NCBI RefSeq assembly: GCF_024666525.1
Contig: NZ_CP088294.1
Coordinates: 992,001 to 1,056,000, forward strand
Direction: 5' to 3'
Source of the DNA: Pseudomonas sp. J452
GTDB taxonomy: Bacteria > Pseudomonadota > Gammaproteobacteria > Pseudomonadales > Pseudomonadaceae
DNA length: 64,000 nucleotides
Positions 8,657-17,176 of this stretch are shown here, piece after piece. Under the pieces are notes generated by a model. The model was given only the letters and a program-made list of their open reading frames with translations. It did no database searches and was not told the origin of the DNA. A program made the translations under genes and the position numbers. Numbering within the stretch: the stretch's first letter is position 1; each line of letters opens with the position of its first letter.

Positions 8657-8740
8657 CGTAGGGTGGATCGCGCTCCACCGATCCGCCATCGACCTCCGCG
8701 AGGCCCGCTGGTGGAAGTGAAAAGCGACTTCCACCCTACA
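8657..8740. repeat. Inverted repeat between sbp and cysT
   Basis: CGTAGGGTGGA (8657-8667) is mirrored by TCCACCCTACA (8730-8740), and an inner segment GATCGCG/CCACCGATC adds structure. It is the only sizeable gap (139 bp) within the sulfate operon. It is of the same general type as the GTAGGGCGGGTG repeat at 4154. Confidence 0.7.
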
Positions 8741-8786
8741 CGCGGCACGTCATTCCTTCGTCGCAAAACCAGCCAAGGCCAAAATC

Positions 8787-9605
8787 ATGTCACGCCGCAT
8801 TTCCCCCGTCATACCCGGCTTCGGGCTGACGCTGGGCTACACCCTGGTGTACCTCAGCCTGTTGGTGCTGATTCCCCTGGGTGCCATGTTTGTCCACGCC
8901 GCCCAGCTCAGCTGGGGCGAATTCTGGGCCATCATCTCCGCACCGCGGGTGCTGGCCGCACTGAAACTCAGCTTCGCCACCGCCTTCGCCGCCGCCGTGA
9001 TCAACGGCATCATCGGCACCCTGCTGGCCTGGGCCCTGGTGCGCTACACCTTCCCCGGCCGCAAGGTCATCGATGCGATGATCGACCTGCCGTTCGCCTT
9101 GCCCACCGCCGTGGCCGGCATCGCCCTCACCGCGCTGTATGCCCCGGCCGGCCCGGTCGGGCAGATCGCCACCTGGCTCGGCTTCAAGATCGCCTACACA
9201 CCGCTGGGCATCACCCTGGCGCTGACCTTCGTGACCCTGCCGTTCGTGGTGCGCACCCTGCAGCCGGTACTCGCCGACATCCCCCGTGAAGTCGAGGAAG
9301 CCGCCGCCTGCCTGGGCGCCAAGCCGCTGCAGGTGTTCCGCCATATCCTCGTACCGGCGCTGCTGCCGGCCTGGCTGACCGGCTTCGCCCTGGCCTTCGC
9401 CCGCGGCGTCGGCGAGTACGGCTCGGTCATTTTTATTGCCGGCAATATGCCGATGAAGACCGAGATCCTGCCGCTGCTGATCATGGTCAAGCTCGATCAG
9501 TACGACTACACCGGCGCCACAGCCATCGGCGTGCTGATGCTGGTGGTCTCCTTCATCCTGCTGCTGCTGATCAACCTGCTGCAGCGCCGTATCGAAAAGC
9601 CCTGA
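8787..9605 (+). CDS. cysT: Sulfate ABC transporter permease CysT
   Basis: An inner-membrane permease of 272 residues that forms the channel with CysW. Six hydrophobic helices are visible, starting GFGLTLGYTLVYLSLLVLIPLGAMF. The EAA loop that contacts the ATPase reads EVEEAAACLGAKPLQVFRHI. LPFALPTAVAGIALTALYAP is typical of CysT. It lies 9 bp before cysW in an operon with sbp and cysA. Confidence 0.95.
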   Translation: MSRRISPVIPGFGLTLGYTLVYLSLLVLIPLGAMFVHAAQLSWGEFWAIISAPRVLAALKLSFATAFAAAVINGIIGTLLAWALVRYTFPGRKVIDAMIDLPFALPTAVAGIALTALYAPAGPVGQIATWLGFKIAYTPLGITLALTFVTLPFVVRTLQPVLADIPREVEEAAACLGAKPLQVFRHILVPALLPAWLTGFALAFARGVGEYGSVIFIAGNMPMKTEILPLLIMVKLDQYDYTGATAIGVLMLVVSFILLLLINLLQRRIEKP

Positions 9606-9614
9606 GGAGCCGCC

Positions 9615-10487
9615 ATGACATCTATTACCCTCAGTGCTGCCGCCAGCGCCAATGCCGCCCGCCGCGGCAGCCGCGCCGGTCGCATCGCCCTGATCCTCGG
9701 CGCCTGGCTAGCCTTCGTGGTGTTTCTCCTGCTGCCGCTGCTGGTGGTGTTGAGTGAGGCGCTCAAGCTCGGCCTGGGCACCTTCTTCACCGCGCTGATC
9801 GAGCCGGATGCGCTGTCCGCACTGAAACTGACCCTGCTCGCCGTGGGCATCGCGGTGCCACTCAACCTGGTGTTCGGCGCGGCCGCCGCCTGGTGCGTGA
9901 GCAAGTACGAGTTCCGCGGCAAGAGCATCCTGGTGACCCTGATCGACCTGCCGTTTTCGGTCTCGCCGGTGATCGCCGGCCTGATCTACGTGCTGCTGTT
10001 CGGCGCCCAGGGCTTCTTCGGCGAGTGGCTGCAGGAGCGCGACATCCAGATCATCTTCGCCCTGCCGGGCATCGTCCTGGCCACGGTGTTTGTCACCGTG
10101 CCCTTCGTCGCCCGCGAACTGATCCCGCTGATGCAGGAACAGGGCACCCAGGAAGAAGAAGCCGCGCGCCTGCTCGGCGCCAACGGCTGGCAGATGTTCT
10201 GGCACGTGACCCTGCCCAACATCAAATGGGGCCTGATCTACGGCGTGGTGCTGTGCGCCGCGCGGGCCATGGGCGAGTTCGGCGCGGTGTCGGTGGTGTC
10301 CGGGCATATCCGTGGCTACACCAACACCCTGCCGCTGCATGTCGAGATTCTCTACAACGAATACAACCACGTCGCCGCGTTCAGCGTGGCCAGCCTGCTG
10401 CTGGCCCTGGCCCTGATCATCCTGCTGCTCAAGCAGTGGAGCGAAGCGCGTCTGTCCCGCCTCAAATCGAATGCCGACGAGGAATAA
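9615..10487 (+). CDS. cysW: Sulfate ABC transporter permease CysW
   Basis: The second inner-membrane permease, 290 residues. It has a cytoplasmic, basic N-terminus, then helices beginning [20 protein letters not shown]. The ATPase-contact loop is [20 protein letters not shown]. The segment [20 protein letters not shown] is characteristic of CysW. GAGGAGCC precedes its ATG, and it ends 3 bp before cysA, so translation is probably coupled. Confidence 0.95.
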   Translation: MTSITLSAAASANAARRGSRAGRIALILGAWLAFVVFLLLPLLVVLSEALKLGLGTFFTALIEPDALSALKLTLLAVGIAVPLNLVFGAAAAWCVSKYEFRGKSILVTLIDLPFSVSPVIAGLIYVLLFGAQGFFGEWLQERDIQIIFALPGIVLATVFVTVPFVARELIPLMQEQGTQEEEAARLLGANGWQMFWHVTLPNIKWGLIYGVVLCAARAMGEFGAVSVVSGHIRGYTNTLPLHVEILYNEYNHVAAFSVASLLLALALIILLLKQWSEARLSRLKSNADEE

Positions 10488-10490
10488 GCC

Positions 10491-11480
10491 ATGAGCATCG
10501 AAATCCGTAACGTCAGCAAGAATTTCGGCGCCTTCCGCGCGCTCAACGACATCAACCTGGACATCAACAGCGGCGAACTGGTGGCCCTGCTCGGCCCCTC
10601 CGGCTGCGGCAAGACCAGCCTGCTGCGGATCATCGCCGGCCTGGAAACCCCGGACAACGGCAGCATCCAGTTCCATGGCGAAGACGTATCGCGCCACGAC
10701 GTGCGTGATCGCAACGTCGGTTTCGTGTTCCAGCACTACGCCCTGTTCCGCCACATGACGGTGTTCGACAACGTCGCCTTCGGCCTGCGCATGAAGCCCA
10801 AGGGCGAGAAGCCCAGCGAGCCCGAGATCGCCGAACGCGTGCATGAGCTGCTCGGCATGGTCCAGCTCGACTGGCTGGCCGACCGCTACCCGGAACAGCT
10901 GTCCGGCGGCCAGCGCCAGCGCATCGCCCTGGCCCGCGCCCTGGCGGTCAAACCCAAGGTGCTGCTGCTCGACGAACCCTTCGGAGCCCTCGACGCCAAG
11001 GTGCGCAAGGAGCTACGCCGCTGGCTCGCGCGCCTGCACGAGGAAGTGCATCTGACCTCGGTGTTCGTCACCCACGACCAGGAAGAAGCCATGGAAGTGG
11101 CCGACCGCATCGTGGTGATGAACAAGGGCGTGATCGAGCAGATCGGCACGCCGGGCGAAGTTTACGAGAAGCCGGCGAGCGACTTCGTCTACCACTTCCT
11201 CGGCGATTCCAACCGCCTGCATATCAGCGAGGACCAGCACCTGCTGTTCCGTCCGCACGAGATCTCGCTGTCGCGCCTGGCAGTGGCCGAGCACCAGAGC
11301 GCCGAAGTGCGCGATATCCGTCCGCTCGGCGCGATCACCCGGGTGACCCTCAAGGTCAACGGCCAGGACGAGCTGATCGAAGCGGAAGTGGTCAAGGATC
11401 ACGACAGCCTGAACGGGCTGATCCGTGGTGAAACCCTCTATTTCAAGCCCAAGGTCTGGCAGGCGCAGTCCGCTCGCTAA
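10491..11480 (+). CDS. cysA: Sulfate/thiosulfate ABC transporter ATP-binding protein CysA
   Basis: The ATPase subunit, 329 residues. Walker A is GPSGCGKTS, the Q-loop lies in VFQHYALF, the signature is [15 protein letters not shown], Walker B is [12 protein letters not shown], and the switch His is in [14 protein letters not shown]-terminal TOBE-type regulatory domain follows (about 235-329; [12 protein letters not shown]). It powers sulfate import through CysT/CysW. It is the last gene of the operon. Confidence 0.96.
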   Translation: MSIEIRNVSKNFGAFRALNDINLDINSGELVALLGPSGCGKTSLLRIIAGLETPDNGSIQFHGEDVSRHDVRDRNVGFVFQHYALFRHMTVFDNVAFGLRMKPKGEKPSEPEIAERVHELLGMVQLDWLADRYPEQLSGGQRQRIALARALAVKPKVLLLDEPFGALDAKVRKELRRWLARLHEEVHLTSVFVTHDQEEAMEVADRIVVMNKGVIEQIGTPGEVYEKPASDFVYHFLGDSNRLHISEDQHLLFRPHEISLSRLAVAEHQSAEVRDIRPLGAITRVTLKVNGQDELIEAEVVKDHDSLNGLIRGETLYFKPKVWQAQSAR

Positions 11481-11494
11481 CCCCGGTAGCACAG

Positions 11495-11515
11495 GCAGAG
11501 CCGCAACGGCTCTGC
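11495..11515 (+). terminator. Hairpin after cysA
   Basis: A 9-bp perfect stem (GCAGAGCCG/CGGCTCTGC) with a 3-nt loop lies 15 bp after the cysA stop. It has no T run, so termination strength is uncertain. Confidence 0.5.
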
Positions 11516-11653
11516 GGCGCCAGAATTGCGACGCAAATCACTCTTTTGGCTCATCCTTTGCTATGACAAGCACAGTAGGCTGTTGCCACTGCGCGGTGGC
11601 TGCTCTTTGCCGACGATCCCGCGGTTCACAAGAATAATAAGGAGTACCACGGC

Positions 11654-12418
11654 ATGATCCGTAACCCTTTGATTGCTAGATTTTTTCTTCTCTGTATGGG
11701 GCTTTTGACGCTGCTCTCTGCACAAGCCTCCTCCGCCCAGATGACGGCGGCCGAACAGGTTCAGGTTTTTGCCAGCCGCGCCACCGGCAGCCTGCTGCTG
11801 CTGCGCGGCGAGGGCTTCCAGGAGGCCCATCTGGCGCGTCTGGAGAAGGATATCGTTGATCTGGAAGCGGCATCCCAGAATGCCATGAGCGCCAGCTCGG
11901 AAATTCCCGGATTGACAACCAAACTTGTTACCCAGTTACGCCTAGGTGTTTCCTTTGGCCCCAACGAAGACAACGTGCCATGGCGTTATCCGGAAGAACT
12001 GGCCCAAGCCCTGCGTGACCTGCTCACCGTGGCCCGCGCAGTACCCGGCGCCACTGCAGAAGGCGAACTGCCAGGCAAGGTCGAATACCTCGCCGTGCAG
12101 TACCTGAGCCGCTCCTACATCGGCACCTTCGAGATTGCCCGCGAGCAGCCGGACAACTACATCGGCCAGGACGAGCGCGTGCTGGTACCGGACATCGACG
12201 CAGAAATGAAGAACCTCGACGACAAGAGCAACCCGGCCCTGGCCAAGCTCAAAACCCGCTGGAACTTCCTGCGCGCCGCCCTGCTCGACATGAACAGCCA
12301 GAGCAACGCCCTGGCCAGCGCCTCCGGCCGCGCCTTTGCACCGACCACCGTGGACCGCCATGCGCGCTCGCTGAGCAGCCAGTGGATGGCCATCAACGCG
12401 GTCGAACCAGCGCCCTGA
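11654..12418 (+). CDS. Secreted helical protein of unknown function
   Basis: I do not recognise this 254-residue protein. It begins with a clear signal peptide (FFLLCMGLLTLLSAQASSA), so it should be periplasmic. The mature part is predicted largely helical, rich in Ala, Leu and Gln, without cysteines. It contains the segment VEYLAVQYLSRSYIGTFE and ends SLSSQWMAINAVEPAP. AAGGAG sits nine bases before the ATG at 11654. It has its own terminator and stands between cysA and a convergent membrane protein gene, so it is probably monocistronic. Histidine-kinase-like or pilus motifs were looked for and not found. Confidence 0.75.
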   Translation: MIRNPLIARFFLLCMGLLTLLSAQASSAQMTAAEQVQVFASRATGSLLLLRGEGFQEAHLARLEKDIVDLEAASQNAMSASSEIPGLTTKLVTQLRLGVSFGPNEDNVPWRYPEELAQALRDLLTVARAVPGATAEGELPGKVEYLAVQYLSRSYIGTFEIAREQPDNYIGQDERVLVPDIDAEMKNLDDKSNPALAKLKTRWNFLRAALLDMNSQSNALASASGRAFAPTTVDRHARSLSSQWMAINAVEPAP

Positions 12419-12441
12419 CAGCAGGCGCAACGGAACCTTCA

Positions 12442-12466
12442 AGCCGGGCCAATGCCCGGCTTTTTC
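12442..12466 (+). terminator. Rho-independent terminator
   Basis: AGCCGGGC and GCCCGGCT form an 8-bp stem with a CAAT loop, followed by TTTTT. It lies 23 bp after the stop of the secreted hypothetical. Confidence 0.9.
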
Positions 12467-12582
12467 ATGCCTGTGTATCCGTTAACTGCTGCCCCGAGCA
12501 GCCACCTTGAGAGTCTGTTTCGGATATCAGAAATGTCCCTCTACCGCCTGGAAGACTGCGGGGTGCAGGGGGTGAAGCCAAA

Positions 12583-12606
12583 CCCTCTCCGAGAATGGGA
12601 GAGGGG
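12583..12606. repeat. CCCTCTCC/GGGAGAGGG hairpin repeat, copy 2
   Basis: A degenerate member of the CCCTCTCCC family: CCCTCTCC, a short centre GAGAAT, then GGGAGAGGGG. Just downstream at about 12625 lies a half copy of the GTAGCCCGGATGCAACCCGGG repeat that is complete at 20861. Confidence 0.6.
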
Positions 12607-12676
12607 AGCAAAGCGCTAAAGTTGTAGCCCGGATGCAACCCGGGAAACAGGCAGCTCCGCGCCCTGCTCACTAAAG

Positions 12677-12714
12677 AAAAAACGCCCGCCTGGCTCGGCA
12701 CCAGGCGGGCGTTT
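12677..12714. terminator. Bidirectional terminator-like hairpin
   Basis: AAACGCCCGCCTGG and CCAGGCGGGCGTTT form a long perfect stem around a CTCGGCA centre, flanked by A-rich sequence on the left and T on the right. It lies beyond the stop codons of two convergent genes. Confidence 0.75.
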
Positions 12715-12733
12715 GCATAAGGGGCGCGGCTCA

Positions 12734-12873
12734 GAACCTGTTTACGATCTTTTGGGCTAGAGCCAGACAAGGCAAAAACAGCCGAGGAAGCGGAGTTTAC
12801 GAGCTGTAAATGAGCATTCCGAGGCTGTTTTTAACGCCGTATGGCCGACGGCCAGGAGATCGTTAACAGGTTC
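12734..12873. mobile_element. MITE-like element, copy 1 (about 140 bp)
   Basis: Near-perfect terminal inverted repeats: GAACCTGTTTACGATC at the left and GATCGTTAACAGGTTC at the right. An internal nested palindrome lies around CGGAGTTTACGAGCTGTAAATGAG. The 3-bp flanks are TCA on both sides, compatible with a 3-bp target duplication. The right end touches the stop codon of the Mpo1-like gene (12874-12876). It shares most of its sequence with 20704-20842 (opposite orientation) and 22535-22675. No transposase is encoded. Confidence 0.8.
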
Positions 12874-13398
12874 TCAGGCCAGGGCTTTGCCCGGGCGGAT
12901 ACAGGTCGGCCCGGCGCGCTGCTCCACGGCCTGGCGCACTTCATCGCGCAGGCCGCAGAGGAAGGCCAGCTCGGCCACCACGAACAGCGGGCCAACCACC
13001 AGGCCCATCAGGTCGTCGACAAAGGCCGGCTTGCGCCCCTCGTAGTAGTGGCCAATGAACTGGATGATCCAGCCGACCACGAACAGGCCCAGGCCGGCGC
13101 TCAGCCAGACCAGGGTGCTCTGCTGCGCCAGCGCCGCGCCGGCCCACAGGCACAGCGCCAGCAAGGCGGCCATCAGCAGGCCGAAACGCAGGTCCAGACG
13201 CAGGTAGAAGACGCCGGCGGCGACTGCCGTGAGCAGCGCCGGCGACAACCACAGGCCGGCAAGTTCGAAACCGGGGCGCGACAACAGCACGGCGACGGCC
13301 ACCACAATCAATGGAATACCGATGAAGTGGCTGAAGATGTTGCGCCGGTCGCGGTGGTACTCGGCGTACTGACCAAGGTGATCGACAAGGGACTTCAT
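12874..13398 (-). CDS. Mpo1-like (DUF962) membrane protein
   Basis: A 174-residue inner-membrane protein of the DUF962/YGL010w family. Yeast Mpo1 is an iron-dependent dioxygenase of 2-hydroxy fatty acids. Visible are the N-terminal YAEYHRDRRNIFSHFIGIPL with its His residues, four hydrophobic segments, and the conserved IGHYYEGRKPAFVDD motif. The His positions needed for metal binding are kept. The stop codon abuts the MITE-like element, so the last residues (RPGKALA) may not be ancestral. It is divergent from the Crp-type regulator across 94 bp. Confidence 0.85.
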   Translation of the reverse strand: MKSLVDHLGQYAEYHRDRRNIFSHFIGIPLIVVAVAVLLSRPGFELAGLWLSPALLTAVAAGVFYLRLDLRFGLLMAALLALCLWAGAALAQQSTLVWLSAGLGLFVVGWIIQFIGHYYEGRKPAFVDDLMGLVVGPLFVVAELAFLCGLRDEVRQAVEQRAGPTCIRPGKALA

Positions 13399-13492
13399 CG
13401 GCTATCTCCGCAATAATTCAGGCAGGTTGATCGATAATGGCCCTGTACCGTCGATTGCCTCTGTCAGCTAGCCGACAAACCCAGGAGACGCG

Positions 13493-14182
13493 ATGCCCAG
13501 CCCCAACACCCTGCGCCAGCAACTGCTCGCCGGGCACTGGTTCAGCCACCTGCCCGCCGCCCTGCAACAAGCCCTGCTCGACCAAGCCAGCGAGCGCCAG
13601 CTGGGTGCTGGACAGCGTCTGTTCCGCCGCGGCGATCCGCCCTGCGGCCTGTATGCCGTGCTCGACGGGGCGATCCGCGTGGGCGCGGTCAATCGCGATG
13701 GCAAGGAAGCGCTGCTGACCCTGGTCGAGCCGCCCTACTGGTTTGGCGAGATTTCCCTGTTCGACGGCCAGCCACGCACCCATGACGCCTACGCCGAGGG
13801 CCCGACCCGCCTGCTGCAGGTGCCGCAAAGCGCACTGCTGGCGCTGCTCGAACAGCAGCCGCACTACTGGCGCGAGTTCGCCCTGCTGATGAGCCAGAAG
13901 CTGCGCCTGGCGTTTATCGCCTTGGAGGAGATGAGCCTGCTGCCGGCGGCACCACGCCTGGCCCGACGCCTGCTGCTGATCACCGAGGGTTATGGCGAGA
14001 CCGGCCCGCGGCGGGTGATCCACCTGGCCCAGGAACAGCTTGCCTTGATGTTGGCGCTGTCGCGGCAGACCACCAACCAGATCCTCAAGGAACTGGAAGC
14101 CCGCGGCGCCCTGCGCCTGAACTACGGCGAGATCGAAATCCTCGACCTGGAGTGCCTGCGTCAAGTTGCGCAAATCGACTAG
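13493..14182 (+). CDS. Crp/Fnr family transcriptional regulator
   Basis: A 229-residue regulator. The N-terminal cyclic-nucleotide-binding beta roll spans about 20-140 (LYAVLDGAIRVGAVNRDGKE; WFGEISLFDGQPRTHDAYA). A C-terminal winged helix follows at about 155-225, with LAQEQLALMLALSRQTTNQILKELEARG as the HTH. The FGEISLFDGQPRTHDA stretch resembles the phosphate-binding cassette, but the Arg-Thr/Ser pair of true cAMP binders is only partly matched. Four-cysteine Fnr clusters are absent. Ligand and targets are unknown; it may control the divergent Mpo1-like gene. Confidence 0.88.
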   Translation: MPSPNTLRQQLLAGHWFSHLPAALQQALLDQASERQLGAGQRLFRRGDPPCGLYAVLDGAIRVGAVNRDGKEALLTLVEPPYWFGEISLFDGQPRTHDAYAEGPTRLLQVPQSALLALLEQQPHYWREFALLMSQKLRLAFIALEEMSLLPAAPRLARRLLLITEGYGETGPRRVIHLAQEQLALMLALSRQTTNQILKELEARGALRLNYGEIEILDLECLRQVAQID

Positions 14183-14284
14183 TGGCGCAAGGCCAATAGC
14201 GACAGCCTCGGCTAAGCTTGCCTAGGGTCGCCATCGGGCCCACCTCACCGCTTCCATCCATTCTCCTGCGCTCAGGTGCCATGC

Positions 14285-17176
14285 ATGCCATTTGCTGTTC
14301 GCTGGCTGAAACCTGTGTTGAGCCTGCTGTTGCTCACCTGCCTGATGGCCACTGCGCGCGCCGAATTACCGCTCAATCAGCTGTGGTCCAAGCCGGACGC
14401 TAGCGCCCTGCACGTGCGCCTGCTGGAGGAGCCACAGGGCCAGTGGGATGTGCGCGAAGCCCGCGTGCGCCTGCTCAGCGCTGGCAGTACCTTTACCCGC
14501 ACGCCATCCCTGGGCTGGAGCGCCAGCACCTGGTGGCTCGGCATGCGCCTGAGCGGCGTGCCCGGCCAGCGCGATTACCTGTGGCTGGACCATACCTATC
14601 TGGATGACGTGCAGTTGTGGGTGTTCAGCAACGACCAGCTGCAGTTGTACCGGCAGACTGGCGATACCCTGCCCTTTGCCCGCCGCGATGAGCCGCTACG
14701 GGCTTTCCTGCTACCACTGCCAACCCACGGCACTGGCGAGCTGGAAGTGATACTGCGGGTGCGCAGCAGCTCGTCGATCAGCCTGCCGCTGAAACTGATA
14801 CCCGCCGAGCAGAAGAGCCAGTTACTGGCCAGCAGCTGGCTGGGCAACGGCCTGATCGTCGGCGCACTGCTGGTGATGGCGCTGTTTCACCTGCTCAAGT
14901 TCGTCTCCGTGCGCGAGCGCAGCCTGGGTTACTACTGCGCCACCATTCTCAGCGTGGCCTGGTACAGCGCGGCAATCAACGACCTGACCAGCCTGCTGCT
15001 CTGGCCACACTGGCCGGCCATGGCGCTGTTCGAGATCAATATCAGCGGCGCCCTCACCCTGATTTTCAGCACCCTGTTCATCAGCACCTCGCTCAAACTC
15101 GACCAGCGTCCGGTACGCTGGCTGCGCAATGCCCTGTTGCTGATCCTGGTCAGCGCACAGCTGTGGGTGCAGCTGAGCCCGGGGCAGCACCTGCCAGCCG
15201 CCGTTTTCAATCAGCTGATGCTCGCCACCGGCCTTTTCCAGCTGGCCCTGACCCTCTTCGCCCTGCACCTGCGCCGCCCCTATGCCGGCTGGTTCGCCCT
15301 GTTCTGGGGTGCCGCCATCCTGCTCATGCTGCTGCTCTCGCTGAGCCGCAGCGCCGTAATCCCGCGCAGCGCATTGGTCGACACCCTGCATGCCTGGCTG
15401 CCGGTGATCAGCGTGTTCCTCTTCGGCGTGCTCAACGGCCGCCAGCTCGACCATGTGCGCAAGGCCCTGCTGGCTTCGCAGGGCCAGGCCATCGTCAACC
15501 TGGAGCAATACCGCGCGCTGTTCCGCAATGCCGCCGAAGGCATCTTCCGCTGCAACCTGCAGGGGGTGTTGCTGGAGAGCAACCCGAGCTTCCTGCGCCT
15601 GCTCAATCTGGGCAACGGGCAGAGCACGCAGCTGCAGGGCCAACCCATGTACAACCTGATTGCCAGTAACGACTGGCAGCGCCTGCGTGCCCAACTCAGC
15701 CCCGCGCAACCCACCGCCAGTGGCGAAGTGCAGCTGCTGGCCTGTGGTGGCCAAGTGCGCTGGGTGCATCTGTCGCTGCACGAACAGCGCGAGCAGCATT
15801 GCATCGAAGGCATCGTCGTCGACCTCAGCGAACGACGCGCCCTGGAGCAGCGCCTGGCCAACCTGGCGGCGCACGACTCGCTGACCGGGCTGATCAACCG
15901 CCGCGAGCTGGAGCGTCTGCTGCAAGAGAGCCTGCAGCGGCATGGCCGGCACTTCAGCCACCTGCTGTTTCTCGACCTCGACCAGTTCAAGCAGGTCAAC
16001 GACCTCTGCGGCCACTCCGCCGGCGACCAGTTGCTGCGCCAACTGTCCAGCTACCTGCTCGGCCGCCTGCCCAGCACCAGCGAGCTGGCGCGTATCGGTG
16101 GCGACGAGTTCGCCGTGCTGCTGACTGGCACGGACACCCAGCAGGCCCTGCTCCAGGCCGAGCACCTGCGCGAAGCCGTGGCCCAGTTCGTGTTCAGCTA
16201 CGACGGCCGGCCGTTCTCCCTGTACGCCAGCATCGGCGTGCTGGAACTGGACTCCGGCGTGGATGACTGGGAAATGGCGCTGAACTGGGCCGACAACGCC
16301 AGTCACATGGCCAAGGCCCAGGGGCGCAACCGCGTGCACCTGTTCAACCCGGCGGACGGCGCCCTGCTCGAACACCAGCGCCAGCTGCAATGGATCAACC
16401 GCCTGCGCGAAGCCATTGAACAAGAGCATTTCGAGCTGTTCTACCAACCGGTGCAGGCGTTGCAGCACAGCGAAAGCGGCTGGCATTACGAGGTACTGCT
16501 GCGCTACCGCGACCCGCAGTCAGGCGAATGGATCGCCCCGGGGCAGTTCTTCGCGGCCGCCGAGCGCTATGGCTTCCTCGCCGAAATCGATCGCTGGGTG
16601 CTGCGCCGCTACTGCCAGTGGCTGGGGCAGAATCCGCAGCATGCGGCGCACCTGCAACAGGTCAATCTCAACCTCAGCGCGCCCTCGCTGCTCGACCCCG
16701 AGTTCCACCACCTGCTCGACGAACTGCTGGATAACCAGCGTCTGCCGGCCGGCAAGCTGTGCCTGGAAATCACCGAGATGGTCGCCCTGGCCGAGCTGGG
16801 CACCTCGGCCAGCTGGATCGAACGGCTGCGCAGCCGGGGCATCAAGGTGGCGCTGGATGACTTCGGCAGCGGCTTCGCCTCCTACGCCTACCTGCGCCAC
16901 CTGCCGCTGGACCTGCTGAAGATCGACGGCACCTTCATCCTCGGCATCGAGCGCGACCCGATCAACCGCGCCATGGTCAGCTCCATGGTGCAGATCGCCC
17001 GGCAACTGGGTTTGCAGACGGTGGCCGAGTTCGTCGAGAACAGCGCGGGCCTGGAATGCCTGCGCGAGTTGGGGATCGACTTCGCCCAAGGCTATTTCAT
17101 CGACCAGCCCAAGCCGCTGGTGGAACTGGCCGACCAGGCGGTCGAGCGTTCGACGGCTCCGGTCAGTCGCGCCTGA
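14285..17176 (+). CDS. 7TMR-DISM PAS-GGDEF-EAL cyclic di-GMP protein
   Basis: A 963-residue inner-membrane sensor. A signal peptide (to about 25) leads to a periplasmic 7TMR-DISM extracellular domain (about 30-165). Seven transmembrane helices follow (about 185-375), then a PAS domain (about 415-520), GGDEF (about 535-690) and EAL (about 705-950). GGDEF reads RIGGDEFAVLL but lacks the RxxD I-site. The EAL part retains catalytic positions: EVLLR, NLSA, EITE, LDDFGSG, LKIDG and AQGYF. Both synthesis and hydrolysis of cyclic di-GMP are possible, and hydrolysis is probably the main activity. The start ATG at 14285 has AGG eight bases upstream. Its 3' end overlaps the convergent HDOD gene by 14 bp. 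Confidence 0.93.
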   Translation: MPFAVRWLKPVLSLLLLTCLMATARAELPLNQLWSKPDASALHVRLLEEPQGQWDVREARVRLLSAGSTFTRTPSLGWSASTWWLGMRLSGVPGQRDYLWLDHTYLDDVQLWVFSNDQLQLYRQTGDTLPFARRDEPLRAFLLPLPTHGTGELEVILRVRSSSSISLPLKLIPAEQKSQLLASSWLGNGLIVGALLVMALFHLLKFVSVRERSLGYYCATILSVAWYSAAINDLTSLLLWPHWPAMALFEINISGALTLIFSTLFISTSLKLDQRPVRWLRNALLLILVSAQLWVQLSPGQHLPAAVFNQLMLATGLFQLALTLFALHLRRPYAGWFALFWGAAILLMLLLSLSRSAVIPRSALVDTLHAWLPVISVFLFGVLNGRQLDHVRKALLASQGQAIVNLEQYRALFRNAAEGIFRCNLQGVLLESNPSFLRLLNLGNGQSTQLQGQPMYNLIASNDWQRLRAQLSPAQPTASGEVQLLACGGQVRWVHLSLHEQREQHCIEGIVVDLSERRALEQRLANLAAHDSLTGLINRRELERLLQESLQRHGRHFSHLLFLDLDQFKQVNDLCGHSAGDQLLRQLSSYLLGRLPSTSELARIGGDEFAVLLTGTDTQQALLQAEHLREAVAQFVFSYDGRPFSLYASIGVLELDSGVDDWEMALNWADNASHMAKAQGRNRVHLFNPADGALLEHQRQLQWINRLREAIEQEHFELFYQPVQALQHSESGWHYEVLLRYRDPQSGEWIAPGQFFAAAERYGFLAEIDRWVLRRYCQWLGQNPQHAAHLQQVNLNLSAPSLLDPEFHHLLDELLDNQRLPAGKLCLEITEMVALAELGTSASWIERLRSRGIKVALDDFGSGFASYAYLRHLPLDLLKIDGTFILGIERDPINRAMVSSMVQIARQLGLQTVAEFVENSAGLECLRELGIDFAQGYFIDQPKPLVELADQAVERSTAPVSRA

